In this document: positions 1 through 8,132 of the stretch, piece after piece
How the letters are laid out: every line of letters starts with the position of its first letter
Numbering within the stretch: the stretch's first letter is position 1
From: an uncultured Deferribacteres bacterium
GTDB taxonomy: Bacteria > Zhuqueibacterota > JdFR-76 > DREG01
NCBI GenBank assembly: GCA_913009825.1
Contig: CAJVYQ010000028.1
Location: 1 to 62,802, forward strand
DNA: 62,802 nt
Reading direction: 5' to 3'
Notes under the pieces: model-generated
Database searches by the model: none
What the model saw: only the letters and a program-made list of their open reading frames with translations
Told to the model about the DNA's origin: nothing
Program-made: the position numbers and the translations under genes

Positions 1-61
1 CGGTATTGTCACTACTCAGGCAGCCCGCGAAAGACTCAAAAAAAAACAGGAAAAAAGTTAG
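1..61 (+). CDS. C-terminal end of an unidentified protein (5' truncated)
   Basis: The reading frame starting at base 2 stays open from the left window edge to a TAG at 59-61. It gives a short basic tail (GIVTTQAARERLKKKQEKS) typical of a protein C-terminus. Only about 19 residues are visible, so the family cannot be named. The frame could also be open by chance. Confidence 0.35.
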   Translation, partial: GIVTTQAARERLKKKQEKS

Positions 62-200
62 ATGAGATCATTCGATTGTTTCGTGCGCTTTCTGCCTGTG
101 TCAGACAGACGTGAGCTGAATAGTTACCAATAAATTTTAATTACTGTATCATCCAAGTAAAATTTATGCACATTCATCCAACTTCAATTCCGGAGTTGAT

Positions 201-305
201 ATGAAAAAAATCTTGTTTCTCTTTTTGCTTTTTTTTATCTGTGTTCCACCGATTCTCCCGGCACAGAAGCGGGCGATGACACTCGACGATCTGATTTGCA
301 AATAA
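201..305 (+). pseudogene. Stub of an exported S9-type (prolyl oligopeptidase-like) peptidase gene
   Basis: A 34-codon frame encodes a clear signal peptide (MKKILFLFLLFFICVPPILPAQ) in which hydrophobic residues run up to a Pro-Ala-Gln cleavage-like site. It is followed by KRAMTLDDLICK and a stop. MTLDDL is how the mature part of many exported S9/acylaminoacyl peptidases begins (MTLDDLL..., then a beta-propeller). Here it ends after a dozen residues and no propeller or catalytic domain follows in any frame before aroQ. It is therefore read as the 5' stub of a deleted gene; a genuine small exported peptide is the alternative. Just upstream, around 114-127, lies CTGAATAGTTACC, the right end of the MITE-like family seen at 7416 and 23313. 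Just downstream, around 328-343, is GTGATTGGTTACGAAAG, which recurs near 3177, so the deletion may be repeat-mediated. Confidence 0.4.
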
Positions 306-377
306 AATGCACCGATCATATTTCTGTGATTGGTTACGAAAGATTCTCTTTAAACAATAAACTTTTCCGGAGACCTA

Positions 378-830
378 ATGAAAACAGGAACATTGCATAT
401 TTTAGTGCTGCACGGCCCCAATCTGAATTTTTTGGGGCAGAGAGAACCGGAAATTTACGGTAAAACCACACTGGACGAAATCAACCGGACTCTTGTTGAG
501 CTGGGGAAAAAACGGGAAGCGGAAGTGAAATGTTTTCAATCTAATCATGAGGGACAGTTAATCGACCGGCTGTATGAGTATCGTCAATGGGCTAACGGGA
601 TTATTATCAATCCTGCTGCGTTTACTCATTACAGTCTCGCCATTTATGATGCTTTGCTGGTAGTGGAAAATCCGGTGGTGGAAGTACACCTGTCCAATAT
701 TTTTAAGCGGGAAGAATGGCGGCATAAATCCGTCATTTCGCCTGCCTGTATGGGAATCATCGGCGGATTTGGCGCAGACAGCTATTTTATGGCGCTGCGG
801 GAATTATTGAAGAAATTGCGGGATGAGTAA
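378..830 (+). CDS. aroQ: 3-dehydroquinate dehydratase, type II
   Basis: This enzyme dehydrates 3-dehydroquinate to 3-dehydroshikimate, the third step of the shikimate pathway, in the cytoplasm. The 150-residue length is normal for the dodecameric type II family. Family landmarks are all present: LHGPNLNFLG at 11-20, the flexible lid with Arg22 and the catalytic Tyr27 (REPEIYG), FQSNHEG at 53-59, the substrate-binding NPAAFTH at 78-84 and the catalytic His104 in VEVHLSN. The ATG is preceded by a CCGGAG-like ribosome site about 7 nt upstream. It stands alone between the peptidase stub and pruA, with no other shikimate gene in the window. I am confident of the identity. Confidence 0.95.
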   Translation: MKTGTLHILVLHGPNLNFLGQREPEIYGKTTLDEINRTLVELGKKREAEVKCFQSNHEGQLIDRLYEYRQWANGIIINPAAFTHYSLAIYDALLVVENPVVEVHLSNIFKREEWRHKSVISPACMGIIGGFGADSYFMALRELLKKLRDE

Positions 831-921
831 AAAAAGGCAACAAATTTGTTCCTTATTCTTTCCTTTGTGAGAGCATTGCCAAAGCTAAATTCCGGACTGT
901 GCCAATCTCGTGAGTAAAGCA

Positions 922-950
922 TTGACCAAACCATTATTATTACTTATCTT
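922..950 (+). promoter_or_regulatory. Possible sigma70-type promoter of pruA
   Basis: TTGACC at 922-927 and TATCTT at 945-950 are separated by 17 bp. This leaves a leader of roughly 48 nt before the pruA start. The -35 matches consensus at 5 of 6 positions and the -10 at 4 of 6. This is a sequence match only. Confidence 0.35.
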
Positions 951-1004
951 TTACGAAATAAAAAAGTCACAAAAAATGTTAACAACAAGTAAGGAGCAAA
1001 AACG

Positions 1005-2636
1005 ATGTCGAACGGTTTTTTTTCTGTTCCCAAACCTTACAATGAAACGATTTTACCCTATCTGCCCGGCAGTTCGGAAAAGGCTGAGGTAAAAGCACAA
1101 TTAAATGAGATGCTTACCAAAGAAATTGAAATTCCCATGTATATTGGCGGAGAGGAAGTAAAATCGGGCAATCCTGGTGAATGCTGCTGTCCCCATGATC
1201 ATCAGCACTTGCTGGGTACATATCACAGAGGGGACGAGAAGTATGTAAAGATGGCTGTCGATGCCGCACTTGAAGTTCGAAAAACCTGGGCAGAGATGCC
1301 GTGGGAAGAACGTGCGGCGATCTTTTTAAAAGCGGCTGATTTGCTGGCAGGTCCCTATCGCCGGATTTTGAATGCGGCGACCATGCTGAGTCAGAGTAAA
1401 AATGTCTTTCAGGCGGAAATCGATTCTGCTTGTGAGATCATCGATTTTTTCAGATTCAATGTTCATTATATGCAGGAACTATACAAAAATCAGCCGGGAT
1501 CCGCCAAGACGATCTGGGATCGTTTGGAATACCGGCCGTTGGAAGGGTTCGTCTTTGCGGTAACTCCCTTCAATTTTACTTCCATCGCCATGAACCTGCC
1601 CACATCACCTGCTTTGATGGGCAATGTGGTTCTCTGGAAACCGGCATCATCGGCCGTTTATCCTGCTTACTACGCCATGCAATTGCTCAAAGAAGCGGGC
1701 TTGCCTGACGGCGTCATCAACATGGTTCCGGGTTCCGGTGCTTCTATCGGTAATCCGGCTATGAACAATCCGAATCTGGCCGGCATACATTTTACCGGCA
1801 GTACGGCTACTTTCCAAACCATGTGGCGTGTGATTGGCAGTAATATTTCCCACTACAAAACTTATCCGCGCATTGTGGGCGAAACCGGCGGTAAAGATTT
1901 TATTTTTGTGCACAATAGCGCAGATGTGGAGGAAGTTACTGCTGCAACCGTGCGCGGCGCTTTTGAATACCAGGGTCAGAAATGTTCCGCGGCTTCGCGC
2001 ATGTATGTGCCGCAAAGTGTCTGGCCGAATCTGAAAGAGACCGTTTTAAAAATGGTCGGTGAAATTAAAATGGGCGATGTGACGGATTTCACCAATTTTA
2101 TGAATGCAGTGATCGACCGTGCCGCATTTACAACCATTACCGAATATATTGAATACGCTAAAAAAGCCGGAGACGCGGAGATTATTACCGGCGGCGGCTA
2201 TGACGACAGCAAAGGCTATTTCATCGAACCGACAATTATTCTTACTACCGATCCTCATTTTAAAACCATAGAAGAAGAAATTTTTGGCCCGGTGATGACG
2301 GTTTATGTTTATGATGACAATAAATATGAGGCCACCCTGCATCTATGTGATGAAACCTCTCCTTATGCTTTAACCGGAGCCATTTTTGCTAAAGACAGGC
2401 AGGCGGTTGTTCTGGCAGACAATATTTTGCGCAATGCCGCCGGGAATTTTTATATCAATGACAAACCCACCGGCGCAGTGGTAGGCCAGCAGCCATTTGG
2501 CGGTTCCCGCGCTTCCGGTACCAACGATAAAGCCGGTTCTTTTCTTAATCTGATCCGTTGGATTTCCACCCGGTCAATCAAAGAAAATTTTATGCCGCCC
2601 AAAGATTTCAAATATCCATTTATGAGTGAAGAATGA
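1005..2636 (+). CDS. pruA: L-glutamate gamma-semialdehyde (1-pyrroline-5-carboxylate) dehydrogenase
   Basis: This enzyme oxidises glutamate-gamma-semialdehyde, the ring-opened form of P5C, to glutamate with NAD+, completing proline catabolism. The 543 residues match the stand-alone P5CDH subfamily of aldehyde dehydrogenases (PruA/RocA long form). Visible ALDH features are TPFNFTSIAMNL, a WKPASSA cofactor strand, the HFTGST nucleotide loop, Glu293 in GETGGK and the catalytic Cys327 in YQGQKCSAASR. The C-terminal FGGSRASGTNDKAG motif is typical of P5CDH rather than of generic ALDHs. AAGGAG about 9 nt upstream supports the ATG at 1005. No proline dehydrogenase (putA/fadM) lies nearby. A hairpin follows the stop codon. 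Confidence 0.95.
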   Translation: MSNGFFSVPKPYNETILPYLPGSSEKAEVKAQLNEMLTKEIEIPMYIGGEEVKSGNPGECCCPHDHQHLLGTYHRGDEKYVKMAVDAALEVRKTWAEMPWEERAAIFLKAADLLAGPYRRILNAATMLSQSKNVFQAEIDSACEIIDFFRFNVHYMQELYKNQPGSAKTIWDRLEYRPLEGFVFAVTPFNFTSIAMNLPTSPALMGNVVLWKPASSAVYPAYYAMQLLKEAGLPDGVINMVPGSGASIGNPAMNNPNLAGIHFTGSTATFQTMWRVIGSNISHYKTYPRIVGETGGKDFIFVHNSADVEEVTAATVRGAFEYQGQKCSAASRMYVPQSVWPNLKETVLKMVGEIKMGDVTDFTNFMNAVIDRAAFTTITEYIEYAKKAGDAEIITGGGYDDSKGYFIEPTIILTTDPHFKTIEEEIFGPVMTVYVYDDNKYEATLHLCDETSPYALTGAIFAKDRQAVVLADNILRNAAGNFYINDKPTGAVVGQQPFGGSRASGTNDKAGSFLNLIRWISTRSIKENFMPPKDFKYPFMSEE

Positions 2637-2649
2637 TCCGTGAAAATGC

Positions 2650-2681
2650 CCTCCCGGAATGTTTCATTTCGGGAGGAGATT
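2650..2681 (+). terminator. Hairpin after pruA, probable terminator
   Basis: An 11-bp stem (CCTCCCGGAAT pairing with ATTTCGGGAGG, one G-U pair) with a 5-nt loop starts 14 nt after the pruA stop. The following bases (AGATTT) give only a weak U-tract, so termination strength is uncertain. Confidence 0.5.
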
Positions 2682-2691
2682 TATGCTGTGT

Positions 2692-2879
2692 ACCTGAAAA
2701 ATTCATTCGCCACGAAGGCACAAAGACACAAAGGTTGAAAAAATAAAGTGTTATGTAAAATTATACGTAAATAGAAAAATACACAAAATAAACTGAGTTA
2801 ATATTAGGTTTTTACTTTAAATATAATATTTTTCGTGCCTTAGTGTCTTTATGGCAATGGTTTGTGAATAATGCAGGTG
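2692..2879. repeat. MITE-like inverted repeat, family A (AAGGCACnAAGnCAC arms)
   Basis: The left arm (2692-2735, CGCCACGAAGGCACAAAGAC) and right arm (about 2831-2879) are imperfect reverse complements. The reverse complement of the right arm reads ACCTGCATTATTCACAAACC, then ATAAAGACACTAAGGCACG. They flank an AT-rich core of about 95 bp. The same arms recur near 23113/23512, and a single arm is near 25022. It encodes nothing, and the arrangement fits a non-autonomous mobile element. The core also carries AAATAAAGTGTTATGTAAAA, repeated near 32957. Confidence 0.55.
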
Positions 2880-2988
2880 TAGTGGATAACCCCGATCACA
2901 GGTGTAAGCACAATAGACTTCTTATGTCCTACTATGTCCAGATGTTGTTGACATAAGGATAGTTTTTTGTGTTCAATCGATTTACAAC

Positions 2989-3277
2989 GCCCGCCTGATG
3001 GTGAATCATCAGGCTAAGATTAGCAAACATCATAAATGATGCTCAGAGGACAGGGAAAGTGTAGGCTTACGGCGAGTACATTTTATTATTAGCCCTGTGC
3101 TGAATTATGGATTAATTACAGAAACAAAATTTAAAATTGATAGATGAATTTTTTCTCAGCCTTTAGTGGCTACCCGTGATTGGTTACGAAAGAACGCTAA
3201 ATCGCCCTATAGTAGTGAGCGTCATTTATGGCGCTTGCAGATATTAGCCCTGTGATTTATCGCAGGGCGGACTTGTA
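2989..3277. repeat. Diverged REP-like hairpin units related to the 46.3 kb array
   Basis: The left part (2989-3059) has CCGCC, a hairpin CCTGATG...CATCAGG, GGCTAAGA, then CATCATAAATGATG. The right part (about 3186-3277) has AACGCTAAATCGCCCTAT, a hairpin AGCGTCATTTATGGCGCT and a hairpin GCCCTG...CGCAGGGC followed by GGAC. Order, spacing words (GGCTAAGA, CGCTAAA.CGCCCTAT) and the outer CCGCC/GGCGGAC match the units at 46301-47341, but the stem sequences differ and still pair. I read this as one or two old units interrupted by about 125 bp. Together with the family A element it fills the 2637-3357 gap. Confidence 0.5.
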
Positions 3278-3357
3278 AATAGCCCAGATTAAAGAGGCGA
3301 AAAATTATTTTCACTGGCAATTAGAAATTGATTCTTCACAATTCACAGGAAATAAGT

Positions 3358-3960
3358 TTGAAATTTTATCTGCCGTTTTTGATTAGCTTAAGCGCTTTGT
3401 TGCTTGGTTGTGCCGCGACGAGAGACATGCCATCTATAGAAATAGGTGGGGTTAAAATATACAGTCGTGAAAACTGGCATTCCCTGCCGATTCATTCCGG
3501 ATACAGAGCGCATCAAATTAAAAAAATTACGCTGCACCATGGCGGGGTCATTTTTAACGGCGAAAAACCTACATCCCAATACCTGCGTAATCTACAGGTC
3601 TGGAGCAGGAGAGAACGACCCTGGCCGGATATCCCTTACCATTTTATCATCGATTTAGCCGGTAAAATATGGCAGGGCAGACCGCTACAGTATGCCGGCG
3701 ACACCAATACGGAATACGATCCCACCGGCCATGCGTTGATTGTCCTGCTTGGCAATTATGAGGTGCAGCAGGTTTCTCCCCGGCAATTGCAGGCGATTAT
3801 CGATTTGTCCGTTGCCCTGTGCCGGAAATACCGGTTGGATCCGGCAGAAATTAGAGGGCACAAAGATTATGCTAAAACTACCGATTGTCCGGGCAAAAAT
3901 TTGTACCGCTATCTTGCCGACGGCACCATCGTAAACGAGGTGAAGAAACGGTTGCGATGA
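3358..3960 (+). CDS. Lipoprotein N-acetylmuramoyl-L-alanine amidase (amidase_2/PGRP fold)
   Basis: Predicted zinc amidase that cleaves the MurNAc-L-Ala bond of peptidoglycan from a lipid-anchored position in the periplasm. The TTG at 3358 is chosen because AGGA lies about 7 nt upstream and because it starts directly with a lipoprotein signal (KFYLPFLISLSALLLGC, lipid-acceptor Cys18); a longer TTG start at 3328 lacks both. The domain spans roughly residues 35-195: LHHGG with zinc ligand His60, PYHFII at 93-98, GHALIVLLGNYE, GHKDY with His168 and the third ligand Cys177 in TTDCPG. All expected ligands are present. Its stop codon overlaps the start of the next glycosyltransferase (ATGA), implying translational coupling. 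Confidence 0.8.
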   Translation: MKFYLPFLISLSALLLGCAATRDMPSIEIGGVKIYSRENWHSLPIHSGYRAHQIKKITLHHGGVIFNGEKPTSQYLRNLQVWSRRERPWPDIPYHFIIDLAGKIWQGRPLQYAGDTNTEYDPTGHALIVLLGNYEVQQVSPRQLQAIIDLSVALCRKYRLDPAEIRGHKDYAKTTDCPGKNLYRYLADGTIVNEVKKRLR

Positions 3961-5027
3961 AGCGGATTCTTTTCTATATCAGCGGCCACGGTTACGGACA
4001 CGCCACCCGTTCTATCGAAGTGATCAAAAATATCCGGCAGCAAAATCCCCGGGTTGAGATTCACATTCAGAGCGATGCACCGCAGTGGCTTTTTTCGCTC
4101 AATTTGAAAAATGAATTTCATTTTATACCGAAATCGTGCGATGTCGGCGCGGTTCAAAAAAATAGTTTTGACGTCGATCAACACACTACGCTGAGCCGGT
4201 TTGCAAACTTTTATGCATCATTCTCCCTGCGGATTGCTGTAGAAAAAAGCTACATTCAAAAAAATAAAATCGACTGCATTATAGGAGATATTCCGCCATT
4301 GGCGTTTCTAGCAGCCGATGCCTGCGATCTTCCTTCCGTTGCCATCGCTAATTTCAGTTGGGATTGGATTTACGAACCTTATGCCGAAAAATATGCGGAG
4401 TACGCCTGGGTTCCCGCCAGGATAAAAGAGGCTTACGGGAAAGCGGGGATTTTGCTGCGCCTTCCCATGCATGGCGACCTGCGCGCTTTCGGAAATAGAA
4501 TAGACATCCCTTTCATCGCCCGGAAAGCCTGGTTAAGTTCAGCAGATGTCAGAGAAAAACTACGGGTTGAAGAAAAAGAAAAATTGATTCTTGTCGCGCT
4601 GCGCCGGGAGGATTTGGCGCCGGTGCGGTTGGACAAGTTAGCGAAACTATCCGGATTTCGTTTCCTGTTTTTTTCACCGGTGCCCCGGGCAGACAATTTT
4701 GTCTCCGTAGCAGCGGATTTTCTGCCCTTCCCCAATCTGATTGCCGCCGGCGATCTGGTGGTGTCAAAACCGGGTTACGGCATTGTTTCCGAATGTCTGG
4801 CAAATCGCACTCCGTTGTTGTACACGGGGCGAAAAAATTTCAGAGAGTACGATGTTCTTGCGGCTGGGATCGAAAAATTGAATATGGGCAGGTTGCTGGA
4901 TTACCTGGATTTTATCGCCGGTGATTGGCAGTTGGCTTTAGCAAAGCTTATTGGCGAAAAAATGACCTGGCCGGAGAGGCCGGTAAACGGGGCGGAAACA
5001 GCGGCTCAAAAAATATTGACTTTTTGA
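3957..5027 (+). CDS. MurG/GT28-like glycosyltransferase
   Basis: Probable GT-B fold glycosyltransferase of 356 residues. The N-terminus MKRILFYISGHGYGHATRS carries the GHGxGHxxR loop found in MurG-like enzymes and in the sugar-binding domain of plant L-arabinokinase homologues. The C-terminal half has the donor-site pattern VVSKPGYGIVSECLANRTP, equivalent to the GGxGxxxE region of GT28. The ATG at 3957 overlaps the amidase stop (ATGA), so the two are probably one transcription unit acting at the envelope. It ends two bases from the convergent GT2 gene. The acceptor and donor sugars cannot be told from sequence. Confidence 0.7.
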   Translation: MKRILFYISGHGYGHATRSIEVIKNIRQQNPRVEIHIQSDAPQWLFSLNLKNEFHFIPKSCDVGAVQKNSFDVDQHTTLSRFANFYASFSLRIAVEKSYIQKNKIDCIIGDIPPLAFLAADACDLPSVAIANFSWDWIYEPYAEKYAEYAWVPARIKEAYGKAGILLRLPMHGDLRAFGNRIDIPFIARKAWLSSADVREKLRVEEKEKLILVALRREDLAPVRLDKLAKLSGFRFLFFSPVPRADNFVSVAADFLPFPNLIAAGDLVVSKPGYGIVSECLANRTPLLYTGRKNFREYDVLAAGIEKLNMGRLLDYLDFIAGDWQLALAKLIGEKMTWPERPVNGAETAAQKILTF

Positions 5028-5029
5028 AT

Positions 5030-5917
5030 TCAGACCATTCTTTCTTTCACTCTAAAATAACTCCAGCGTACGCTGCCAAGAATAATCAGAAACGGAATGC
5101 CAAAAAAAGTGCAAAGCCACCCTGTCGGTGAGCGGTACCATTTTAAAAAATAACGGATGAAATCCTGATGCGATTGCCGTATCATTTTGGTGCGGCGATT
5201 GTAAATGGAACTGCCTTTACGGTGAACAACGGTTGATTTTGAGTAAAAATAGATTTTTTTTCCTATCTGCTTTATCCGGCGGCAAAAATCCACATCGCTG
5301 AAGAACATAACGAATCGCTCGTCTAACCAGCCTATCTGTTCTCCGATGGATTTTGTCAACAACAGGCAGGCGCCTTGCGGCTGGTCCACTTCCCGGGTGG
5401 CTGTGTGATCAAAATCTCCCATCCTCCAACCGTTGAAGAGTTTAGTTTTGGGAAACAACCGGTTGAGCCCGAATGCCTCGGAAAGCAGATATCTGTATTG
5501 GGGAAATCTGCGGCAGGACGGTTGAATGCTGCCGTCCGGATAATGTAATTGGGGTGCCACGGCGCCGGCATTTGGATTGTTGCTCAGGAAATGAATCATC
5601 TTTTCGATGCTCTGCGGCGTGATTTGTGTGTCCGGATTGAGCAACAAAACAAATTTTCCCCCGGCCATCCGCAAACCCTGATTGGATGCGTGTGTAAATC
5701 CCGTATTTGTACTGTTGCGCAGAATGCGCAACTGCAAAGATTTTGCTTTTAGTCTGAACCGTTTATCTTCCACGGCAGCAATGGTTCTATCTTGTGAATG
5801 ATTGTCCACCACGATAATTTCTGCGGGACGTATGGACAGGTGATCCCCTAATGAAGTCAGGCAGGTTTTGATGTCGTTTTCATGATTGTAAGTTACAATT
5901 ACCGTGGACAGAATCAT
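5030..5917 (-). CDS. Family 2 glycosyltransferase (rhamnosyltransferase-like)
   Basis: GT-A fold glycosyltransferase of 295 residues. The N-terminal TVIVTYNHENDI and EIIVVDNHSQD are the nucleotide-binding strands. NTGFTHASNQG and LLNPDTQI carry the DxD-type metal site (here NPDT). The later QPQGACLLL and FFSDVDFCRRI are typical of the WsaE/rhamnosyltransferase-like subgroup acting on surface polysaccharides. A hydrophobic stretch near the C-terminus (GWLCTFFGIPFLIILGSV) suggests membrane association. It lies 2 bp downstream of the TPR gene on the same strand, so the two form an operon. The sugar specificity is unknown. Confidence 0.8.
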   Translation of the reverse strand: MILSTVIVTYNHENDIKTCLTSLGDHLSIRPAEIIVVDNHSQDRTIAAVEDKRFRLKAKSLQLRILRNSTNTGFTHASNQGLRMAGGKFVLLLNPDTQITPQSIEKMIHFLSNNPNAGAVAPQLHYPDGSIQPSCRRFPQYRYLLSEAFGLNRLFPKTKLFNGWRMGDFDHTATREVDQPQGACLLLTKSIGEQIGWLDERFVMFFSDVDFCRRIKQIGKKIYFYSKSTVVHRKGSSIYNRRTKMIRQSHQDFIRYFLKWYRSPTGWLCTFFGIPFLIILGSVRWSYFRVKERMV

Positions 5918-5919
5918 GT

Positions 5920-7344
5920 TTATTCTTCAAAATCCGGCCGTTCCGCTTCTTCCTGTTTTCGTTTTAAACTTTCAATTTTTTCTTTATAAAATTCATTGCC
6001 GGGATTTTTTTTCAACAGAACTTCGTAGACGCCGACGGCTTTGGCAAAATGACCCTGAGCTGCGTAAATTTCTCCCAATGTGGAAGTCACAATTGGCTCC
6101 TTTGCATGCCCGGAGGGCTTCTCTTCGGTGCTTTTTTCTTCCGGCGGTGCCGGAGATTCTTCTGTCGGCTGTTCCCGCAGCGGTTCAGCCTCTGCCCTTG
6201 CTTCATTTTCCACTTCTAAAATGCTTTTTTCAGCTTCCGTTTCTGCCGTAACGGGCGGTTCGGTTGATTCCTCGTCACCGAATACCTCCCGAACCGCTTT
6301 TTCTCTTTTTTTAATTTCCGGTCCATTCTCCGTGATGATATTTCCCTCTGCTTCGGTCCCCGGTTCCGTTTGTTCCTCTTTTGTCTCGCCGGCAAAAATA
6401 TCCTGTAATGATTCGATTTCCGTAACCGCTTCTGCGCCTTCATCCTCCGGCGTAGTAGCTATTTCCGCTTCACTCTCTTCTTCGAACTGTTCCACCCGGT
6501 CACGGATTTGGGACACAATTTCCTCTTCATCTTCCACCTTTTCCCCAACGATCTCTTCGGTTGCGTCCCCGGCTTCTTCAACGATGGGTTCCGGCTGTTC
6601 GTAAGATTCCATATCTTCCATGGTTGTTCCATCTGTTCCATCTGTTTCCTCAGCGCCGGGCGCCACTTCGTCCTGAAAAATATCATCGAGGATAAATTCG
6701 TATTGCTTATCGTCCGCTTTTGTTTCGGTTCCTTCTGTTTCTTCGGGATTCTCTTCCTCAGCGACCTCCGTTTCGGTAAAAGATGTTTCCTCTTCTGCCA
6801 AAGAACTTTCCCCAACTGTTTTTTCGCTGATGATTTCGTCAAATTCCGGAATGGTCTCTTCTTCCATGATCTCTTCTTCGAACACGACGGTTGAATCACC
6901 GGCTGTTTCCGTATCCACTGCAAGCGGTTCATCGAATACTTCTTCGGAAGCCTCTTCTAACATGGAGTGCGCTAATCGATCTAACGGATCGATAGCCAGA
7001 ATCCTCTTCAGCCAAAGAGAATATGCATTGTTCCAGCCTCGCTCTTTCATGATATTTACTTGAAAATAATGGGCGCACAGATGTTGCGGATCGTGCAACA
7101 AGGTTTTGTTGAATTCGCTTTCTGCGGAATCGAAATCACGGTTTATAAAAAAACACTGTCCGAGAACAAAGTGAGCATTTGCATAATTGGATTGATGTTC
7201 CAGTCCCCGGTTGCAAACTTTAATTGCTTCCGGAACCCGGTTCACCCGGATAAGATATTCCGCTAACCGAGCAAATTGCATACTTCGGGGATTGATAGAC
7301 ATGTGTTGTTTTAATCTGTCTATTTCCCCTGCGATCGTTTTCAT
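5920..7344 (-). CDS. Tetratricopeptide protein with a long acidic linker
   Basis: A 474-residue protein with no signal peptide. Residues about 1-135 form TPR helices (FARLAEYLIRVNRVPEAIKV, then ANAHFVLGQCFFINRDFDSA). About 135-415 is a low-complexity Glu/Thr/Ala-rich, strongly acidic linker without obvious fold. The C-terminus has one more TPR unit (TLGEIYAAQGHFAKAVGVY) and a charged tail. Such tethered TPR modules are common in FCB-group genomes and usually act as scaffolds, but no partner is named by the sequence. It is the first gene of a two-gene operon with the GT2 gene. The acidic repeat region generates long false reading frames in the other frames. Confidence 0.7.
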   Translation of the reverse strand: MKTIAGEIDRLKQHMSINPRSMQFARLAEYLIRVNRVPEAIKVCNRGLEHQSNYANAHFVLGQCFFINRDFDSAESEFNKTLLHDPQHLCAHYFQVNIMKERGWNNAYSLWLKRILAIDPLDRLAHSMLEEASEEVFDEPLAVDTETAGDSTVVFEEEIMEEETIPEFDEIISEKTVGESSLAEEETSFTETEVAEEENPEETEGTETKADDKQYEFILDDIFQDEVAPGAEETDGTDGTTMEDMESYEQPEPIVEEAGDATEEIVGEKVEDEEEIVSQIRDRVEQFEEESEAEIATTPEDEGAEAVTEIESLQDIFAGETKEEQTEPGTEAEGNIITENGPEIKKREKAVREVFGDEESTEPPVTAETEAEKSILEVENEARAEAEPLREQPTEESPAPPEEKSTEEKPSGHAKEPIVTSTLGEIYAAQGHFAKAVGVYEVLLKKNPGNEFYKEKIESLKRKQEEAERPDFEE

Positions 7345-7415
7345 AAAACCTCCCGGTTTTGTAAAATGTTCTGTGAAGATACCGGCCGGTATCTTTCAGT
7401 AAAAAAATTCTTGTA

Positions 7416-7542
7416 ACTATTCAGGTATGCCGGTTTTCTGATTTGAGATAAGCCTTTAACTCCGCTCAGGCCGGCTTTGAAAGCTATGCCGGGCGGAGTT
7501 GAAGCGTGATTACAGCTAATTAACGGAGCATACCTGAATAGT
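7416..7542. repeat. MITE-like element, family 1 (15-bp perfect terminal inverted repeats)
   Basis: ACTATTCAGGTATGC at 7416-7430 is the exact reverse complement of GCATACCTGAATAGT at 7528-7542. The 127-bp element holds an inner inverted repeat (AACTCCGCTCAGGCCGGC against GCCGGGCGGAGTT) and the word GAAGCGTGATTACAGCTAATTAA. Related copies are at 23313-23449 and 50836-50985. A degenerate copy ends near 33146 and a right end lies near 127. There is no coding capacity. The element occupies most of the gap between the TPR gene and lptE. Confidence 0.65.
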
Positions 7543-7631
7543 CAAAATTTTTTCAAATATAATGATAAATTTACGATAAATCCAGAATTATTAATAATGT
7601 AAACAATTTCATCAGCCATCGCAACAGGAAT

Positions 7632-8132
7632 TTACCAACCCGAAACGGTTTTGTTTAAAACATCTTCGGCAATCTTTTTCAATGCGTTATCAATTCCTTC
7701 CCGGCGGGCGTCTGTCGTCGGGTCCAGCACGTATTCACCCCATTGCTGCCACCTCTCTTTCCACAGCGGTTTGACATTTTTTACATCTTTCACTTCCACT
7801 TCCACTGTGATATAAACCCGGTAGGAATTGACCTTCTCGTTCTGGTTGTAATTGTATGCCTGATCCGAAACAGAAATTATTTTACCAACTACAATGGCAT
7901 CCGCCTGATTTTCACCGGCGATTTTTAACGAATTGTCGCGGGTTATCTCATTGATTACTGCATCCGTCAGTTTTTCTTTGATTTGAAATTCCGAAGATCG
8001 ATCTTCAAATAGCGGTACGGCGATGGTTTTGATATGCGGCGGTATGCTGCTTCCTTTAAATGAATAGGGACCGCACCCAATCAGAACCGCCGCAAGGAAG
8101 AAGAAACTAATTTTCCTGTAGATTGTATTCAT
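7632..8132 (-). CDS. lptE: LptE-family outer-membrane LPS-assembly lipoprotein
   Basis: A 166-residue lipoprotein. The signal ends in the lipobox VLIGC (Cys20). The mature part begins GPYSFKGSSIPPHIKTIAVPLFEDRS, the usual opening of LptE-family (PF04390-like) proteins. LptE plugs LptD and delivers lipopolysaccharide to the outer leaflet. The conserved middle (EFQIKEKLTDAVINEITRD) and the late EGIDNALKKIAEDV fit the family. Its start codon lies inside the end of the upstream sigma-54 activator gene (26-bp overlap), so the two are co-transcribed and translationally coupled. No lptD is present in the window. Confidence 0.8.
   Translation of the reverse strand: MNTIYRKISFFFLAAVLIGCGPYSFKGSSIPPHIKTIAVPLFEDRSSEFQIKEKLTDAVINEITRDNSLKIAGENQADAIVVGKIISVSDQAYNYNQNEKVNSYRVYITVEVEVKDVKNVKPLWKERWQQWGEYVLDPTTDARREGIDNALKKIAEDVLNKTVSGW

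Noticed and set aside
832-860. AACAAATTTGTT after aroQ as a terminator
   Set aside because: It is a perfect dyad without a loop or G/C content and has no T-run in the right place.
6080-6932. Long frames inside the TPR gene (Ser-rich and Lys/Arg-rich)
   Set aside because: They are shadows of the Glu-rich repetitive linker in other frames, with biased, low-complexity composition.
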